From Bacillota bacterium (GTDB lineage Bacteria > Bacillota > Clostridia > Lachnospirales > Lachnospiraceae): a stretch of DNA of 64,000 nt. The notes beneath the pieces were generated by a model. That model was not told the origin of the DNA. It worked only from the letters and a program-made list of their open reading frames with translations, and ran no database searches. The first letter of the stretch is position 1; the number at the start of each line of letters is the position of its first letter. Positions 59,848 to 64,000 of the stretch are shown here, piece after piece. The stretch is taken from NCBI GenBank assembly GCA_023436065.1, contig JAEZKU010000042.1, forward strand, positions 14,897-78,896, read 5' to 3'. The translations under genes were made by a program, and so were the position numbers.

Positions 59848-62307
59848 TTAAATTTTTATACTTCTTACCACCATTTCATTATCAAGGTATTCCACGCGGA
59901 CCGTATCGCCCTCTTTGATCGTACCTGCAAGAATTGCTTCTGCCAGCTTATCCTCGATATTCGTCTGGATCGCACGTCTTAAGGGTCTTGCACCGTACTT
60001 CGGATCGAATCCGACTTCAGCCAAATGTGCTACTACCTCGTCAGTGGTCTCCAGAGAAATATTCATCTGTGTCTTACTGCGTTTTCCGATGGATGCAATC
60101 ATAATTCCGACTATCTGCTTGATATTTTCCTTGGTCAGCTGATGGAATACGATAATTTCGTCTATACGGTTGATGAATTCCGGCTTAAAGATTCTCTTCA
60201 CCTCATCCATAACACCGTCCTTCATCCTTTTATAATCTTCCTTCTCATCTATCACTGAGGCGAAGCCAAGACGCTTGGGTTCTACGATATTTTGAGCACC
60301 TGCATTGGAGGTCATGATCACAATCGTATTCTTGAAGCTTACCTTTCTACCCTGTGCATCTGTAATGTGTCCGTCATCCAATACCTGGAGTAGGATATTG
60401 AACACATCCGGATGAGCCTTTTCAACCTCATCAAAGAGGATAACAGAGTACTGGTTCTGTCTTACCTTCTCGCTTAATTGACCACCCTCATCATATCCAA
60501 CATATCCCGGAGGGGAACCTATCAGCTTGCTGACACTGTGTTTCTCCATATATTCGGACATATCAACACGGATGATGGAGTTCTCACTGCCGAACATTGC
60601 CTCGGCAAGTGCCTTGGAAAGCTCTGTCTTACCGACACCGGTCGGTCCTAAGAACAGGAAGGAACCAATCGGACGATTCGGATCCTTTAAGCCTACTCTT
60701 CCTCTGCGAATTGCCTTTGCGACAGCTCCTACCGCTTCCTCCTGACCAACCACTCTCTTATGAAGGATGGTCTCCAGATTCTGAAGTCGTTCTGTCTCTT
60801 CTTCAGCAAGCTTCTTCACGGGAATCTTTGTCCAGCTTGCGACAATCTCCGCAATCTCATTATCGCTGACCACAAGCTGCTTCTCCTGACGCTGCTTCTC
60901 ATCCAACACCTTCTGCTTCTCTAACTGTTCCTGAGCAGCTTCCTGCTGTTTCTTGATCTCACCGGCTTTCTCATAAGCCTCTGCCTTGATTGCCTTTTCC
61001 TTCTCATCCTCCAGGCGTTTGATTTCCTGTTCCAGATCCTTGATCTCAGGAGAAGAGGTATAAGTGCTCAGGCGCACCTTGGAAGCAGCCTCATCCATTA
61101 AATCGATCGCTTTATCCGGCAGATATCTGTCATTGATATAGCGGCTGGAAAGCTTTACTGCCGCTTCCAGAGCTGAATCCGTGATTCTGACCTGATGATG
61201 TGCTTCATATTTATCCCTCAAACCGAAGAGTATCTTCACAGCCTCTTCTTCTGAAGGCTCGTCAACGACAACCGGCTGGAATCTTCTTTCCAGGGCTGCG
61301 TCTTTTTCAATATATTTTCTGTATTCCTCTCTGGTGGTTGCACCGATGATCTGTAGCTCACCACGGGCCAGGGAGGGCTTCAGTATATTGGAGGCATCGA
61401 TGGCACCTTCTGCTCCGCCTGCTCCGATAATCGTATGAATCTCGTCAATGAACAGAAGAACATTGCCGTCTCCGATTACCTCGCTGATTACCTTTTTGAT
61501 TCTTTCCTCGAACTCACCACGGTACTTTGAGCCCGCTACCATACCGGATAAATCAAGTGTAACCACTCTTTTTTCTTTGATCGTCTCGGGAATATTCCCT
61601 TCCACAATCTTTAAAGCAAGACCTTCCGCTATCGCTGTCTTACCTACACCGGGTTCTCCGACAAGACAGGGATTGTTCTTTGTTCTGCGGCTCAGAATCT
61701 GTACTACTCTCTGAATCTCCTCTTCCCTGCCGATGACGGGATCCAGCTTACCCTCCCGTGCATACTCTGTTAAATCCCTGCTGTATTGATCCAGGGTGGG
61801 TGTAGCAGAGGATTTTCCCTTTGCCTTGGTGTTTTTTCCGTTGGTATATTCATTCTTAGCCACATTGACGTCGACTCCTGAGGCTGTCAGAATATCAATA
61901 TAGACCTTCTGTACGTTTACACCCAGGGTATTCAGAAGACGAACCGCAATACAGTCCGATTCCTTAATCAATGCGATCAGGATATGCTCCGTTCCAACGA
62001 GAGGTGCCTTGAACTTCGCAGCCTCCTTGTAGCTTTGATCCAGTATACGCTTGGATCTGGGCGTAAAGCTTCCACCATCCATCATTTCAACACCATTGTT
62101 CGGAGCAATCAATTGGTTCACAAGCTCCAGAACCTTATCTACTGTGACTCCGTTCTCTTCCAGAACCCTGGATGCAACTCCATCCACTTCCATCAAGCCA
62201 ATCAGCAGATGCTCGGTTCCGATATAATTATGCGAGAGCCGATATGCAACTTCTCTTGCTAAGTTTATTGCATTCTTAGCATTCTCAGTAAATTTATCAT
62301 ACATCAT
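59848..62307 (-). CDS. clpC: ATP-dependent Clp protease ATPase subunit ClpC
   Basis: An 819-residue class 1 Hsp100 unfoldase. N-terminal Clp repeats (FTENAKNAINLAREVAYRL), first AAA+ with GEPGVGKTAIAEGLA, a middle domain with a UVR-like segment (EKAIKAEAYEKAGEIKK), second AAA+ with GPTGVGKTELSKALAE and the GYVGYDEGGQL pore loop. Partners with ClpP for regulated proteolysis, including of arginine-phosphorylated proteins made by McsB, encoded just upstream. Confidence 0.97.
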   Translation of the reverse strand: MMYDKFTENAKNAINLAREVAYRLSHNYIGTEHLLIGLMEVDGVASRVLEENGVTVDKVLELVNQLIAPNNGVEMMDGGSFTPRSKRILDQSYKEAAKFKAPLVGTEHILIALIKESDCIAVRLLNTLGVNVQKVYIDILTASGVDVNVAKNEYTNGKNTKAKGKSSATPTLDQYSRDLTEYAREGKLDPVIGREEEIQRVVQILSRRTKNNPCLVGEPGVGKTAIAEGLALKIVEGNIPETIKEKRVVTLDLSGMVAGSKYRGEFEERIKKVISEVIGDGNVLLFIDEIHTIIGAGGAEGAIDASNILKPSLARGELQIIGATTREEYRKYIEKDAALERRFQPVVVDEPSEEEAVKILFGLRDKYEAHHQVRITDSALEAAVKLSSRYINDRYLPDKAIDLMDEAASKVRLSTYTSSPEIKDLEQEIKRLEDEKEKAIKAEAYEKAGEIKKQQEAAQEQLEKQKVLDEKQRQEKQLVVSDNEIAEIVASWTKIPVKKLAEEETERLQNLETILHKRVVGQEEAVGAVAKAIRRGRVGLKDPNRPIGSFLFLGPTGVGKTELSKALAEAMFGSENSIIRVDMSEYMEKHSVSKLIGSPPGYVGYDEGGQLSEKVRQNQYSVILFDEVEKAHPDVFNILLQVLDDGHITDAQGRKVSFKNTIVIMTSNAGAQNIVEPKRLGFASVIDEKEDYKRMKDGVMDEVKRIFKPEFINRIDEIIVFHQLTKENIKQIVGIMIASIGKRSKTQMNISLETTDEVVAHLAEVGFDPKYGARPLRRAIQTNIEDKLAEAILAGTIKEGDTVRVEYLDNEMVVRSIKI

Positions 62308-62350
62308 GTCGTTTCCTCCATTCTAGCGTACTGTTTTCTATAAAATTATC

Positions 62351-63385
62351 TTAAATAATTGTTGGTAATTCTTTTCTGATATATTCTGCTCTGGATTGAT
62401 CTCTTGACTGGCTTCCGACATTTTTCCCAAGTGTCCATTGCAGACTTCCCGGCTGGACTCCCATCATCAGTTTGTGAACGTTAAATTCACGGTCAAACTT
62501 GATTAATCCGCAGTCAGAACCGAATTTTATCTGAGAAAGCAGGGTCATGGCATCATCCGAGGAAATCTGCCTTGCATATTTTAACACTCCGTAGGAGCGA
62601 AATACCTGATCCTCTATCTCATCCGCATTGACGGAAATCATATACTCCCTGCGCTTTCTTTCCTGTTTCACAACCTGAAGCACAATTCGTTTCAAATTCT
62701 CTATTATCTCACTTTCCGATATCCCCAGGGTCTTCTGGTTAGAGATCTGATAAATGCTGCCCAGGCTCTTGGTGCCCTCACCGTAAATTCCGCGAATGGT
62801 AACACCATATTTGCCCACTTCTTCCATGAGCTTTTGAATCATTCTGGCTGAGCTTAATGCAGGTAAAAATACCATACAGGAAGCACGCATCCCCGTACCG
62901 GCATTGGTAGGGCACGCGGTCAGATAACCGTATTTCTCATCGTATGCAAAATGAAGCTTATCATAAGCAATATCATCTACAAGATCTGCTTCCTGATATG
63001 CCTGTTCCAGATTCATGCCACCTACGATGGCCTGTATTCTGACGTGATCTTCCTCATTAATCATAATACTGACCGCCTCATCCTCGGCGAGGATCAGACC
63101 GGTAGTCTGCTCCTTCTCAGCAAGTAACGGGCTTACGATATGGCGCTCCACCATTGCAATTTTATCAATCTCACTTAAGGTACTGATATTGCAGGCGTAA
63201 AACCTACGATGATCATTTTCGGATAAATCACCCGTAATCGCTTTCACTTCATTGACCAGGGCTACAGCTTGTTCCTCCGTAATCCTTCCGGAGAAGGGAT
63301 AATTCTCGAGATTTCTGGCCAGTCTGACACGGCTCGAGATAACCACATCACTGTCCGGAGCAAGCTGCTCATACCATTTAGGCAT
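62351..63385 (-). CDS. mcsB: protein arginine kinase McsB
   Basis: A 344-residue phosphagen-kinase-like enzyme that tags proteins on arginine for ClpCP. Seen: VVISSRVRLARNLENYPF, the MINEEDHVRIQAI motif, and TACPTNAGTGMRASCMVFLPAL (the usual NLGTGLR reads NAGTGMR here). Overlaps mcsA by 8 bp. Confidence 0.96.
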   Translation of the reverse strand: MPKWYEQLAPDSDVVISSRVRLARNLENYPFSGRITEEQAVALVNEVKAITGDLSENDHRRFYACNISTLSEIDKIAMVERHIVSPLLAEKEQTTGLILAEDEAVSIMINEEDHVRIQAIVGGMNLEQAYQEADLVDDIAYDKLHFAYDEKYGYLTACPTNAGTGMRASCMVFLPALSSARMIQKLMEEVGKYGVTIRGIYGEGTKSLGSIYQISNQKTLGISESEIIENLKRIVLQVVKQERKRREYMISVNADEIEDQVFRSYGVLKYARQISSDDAMTLLSQIKFGSDCGLIKFDREFNVHKLMMGVQPGSLQWTLGKNVGSQSRDQSRAEYIRKELPTII

Positions 63386-63923
63386 TGCTCTTCTCCTCCT
63401 TCAACTGTTTAATCAGGTCGCGTAGTCTCGCAGCCTCCTCAAACTCTTCCTTTTCAATTGCTTCATGTAGCCTGATTGTCAGTCTTTCCGCCTCCGTGAA
63501 ATCCTTCATGACTCTGTCCGTAGCCGGCGTCACAAATCCTTTCGGACGCTTGCCGGTATGAATCTCGGCTCCCTGGATGCTCTTCATTGTCTTTCCGAGC
63601 TGGCTGTTAAAGCTTCTGTAGCATTTGGAGCATCCGAAACGCCCCTTCTGAATAAATTCCTCATAGGTCGTACCACAGCTCTCACAGGTCACGGATGGCA
63701 AAATCTCACCGGACTGCTTCTTATCTGCAGCTGTATAGTTATCTAATAATGTCGATAGCAAATCACCAAGGGTCAGTTCACCGTTAATCAAAGGTTTCTC
63801 CATTTGAAAGGATGTGTAATCCGTTGCACATTCCTCGCAAAGATGCTGTTCTTTTTTCATTCCGTTGATAATTTCGGTATACAATATTTTTGCATCTCTC
63901 TTCTGGCATCTGTCACATAACAT
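63378..63923 (-). CDS. mcsA: McsA, activator of McsB
   Basis: A 181-residue protein with CxxC zinc sites (MLCDRCQKRDAKILY, CEECATDY, CESCGTTYEEFIQKGRFGCSKCY) and a C-terminal UVR motif (RLHEAIEKEEFEEAARLRDLI). It stimulates McsB. GGGGG precedes its ATG. Confidence 0.95.
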   Translation of the reverse strand: MLCDRCQKRDAKILYTEIINGMKKEQHLCEECATDYTSFQMEKPLINGELTLGDLLSTLLDNYTAADKKQSGEILPSVTCESCGTTYEEFIQKGRFGCSKCYRSFNSQLGKTMKSIQGAEIHTGKRPKGFVTPATDRVMKDFTEAERLTIRLHEAIEKEEFEEAARLRDLIKQLKEEKSNA

Positions 63924-63928
63924 TGTAA

Positions 63929-64000
63929 TTACCCCCTTTCAAATTCGTTAAAGATATCGTTAACGATTTCATGAGCCTCCTCACAACTGATATTCTTGCA
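63929..64000 (-). CDS. ctsR: CtsR C-terminal end (partial)
   Basis: The window's last 72 bases read, on the minus strand, an open frame ending EEAHEIVNDIFNEFERG and TAA, immediately before mcsA. By the fixed order ctsR-mcsA-mcsB-clpC this should be the end of the heat-shock repressor CtsR. The sequence itself is too short to prove it. Confidence 0.6.
   Translation of the reverse strand, partial: CKNISCEEAHEIVNDIFNEFERG

Overview
The window looks like a low-to-mid GC Clostridia chromosome, most likely Lachnospiraceae close to the Lachnoclostridium phytofermentans / Anaerocolumna type. The signs are a clustered ctsR-mcsA-mcsB-clpC-radA block, an archaeal-type AspRS, a GH130 phosphorylase, uronate catabolism, and a LysM-GH18 spore-type protein. 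No assignment below genus level is possible from the sequence alone.

Positions 1 to about 29,600 are the integrase-proximal part of a siphovirus-type prophage; its tail and lysis genes lie left of the window. Read on the minus strand, the order is: lysis-lysogeny switch and antirepressor (about 27.9-25.1 kb), a string of small early proteins, a recombination/replication module (DUF1351, ERF annealing protein, SSB, ERCC4 nuclease, CHC2 primase, DUF927 helicase), an iteron cluster that looks like an origin (17.7-17.9 kb), more small proteins, a late-gene regulator (12.5-12.9 kb), a toxin-antitoxin/defence cassette resembling ShosTA (9.8-12.2 kb), then the packaging and head module (terminase small and large, portal, minor head, Prp protease, scaffold, HK97-type capsid, connectors, tail tube). 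Genes on the plus strand are the repressor, an ImmA-like metallopeptidase, the large serine integrase, a HEPN-like moron at 14.9 kb with its own consensus promoter, and one small early ORF. The integrase has inserted the phage into an asparagine synthetase gene, whose 3' part resumes at about 29,627.

Positions 30.4-64 kb are ordinary host chromosome: GNAT acetyltransferase; yajC and tgt; a membrane GGDEF-EAL protein; class II aldolase; thioesterase and SDR; AspRS2 behind a leader that looks like an attenuator; 8-oxoguanine glycosylase; acetyltransferase; MFS transporter; Ldh-family oxidoreductase; probable niacin ECF S-component; a LacI regulator with uxaC; an HD-GYP protein; GH130; DUF2752; a MoxR/DUF58/DUF4129 operon; LysM-GH18; a candidate small RNA; tRNA-Trp; radA; and clpC-mcsB-mcsA-ctsR.

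The most interesting signals are in the prophage. Three unrelated proteins (SSB, DUF927 helicase, ImmA-like peptidase) end in the same tail [IV]PDxxxEELPFN. The lysogeny switch has two perfect TTGACA-17-TATAAT promoters facing each other, each with a TAACCnnnGGTTA operator in its spacer. The ShosTA-like pair has a palindrome between its -35 and -10. A phage-encoded Prp protease sits two genes from a capsid protein carrying an NLQKFA cleavage-type motif. Among host genes, the GH18 protein has lost its catalytic Asp and Glu, and there is an unassigned structured RNA with its own promoter and terminator. All family names come from reading sequence motifs by eye; no database search was run.
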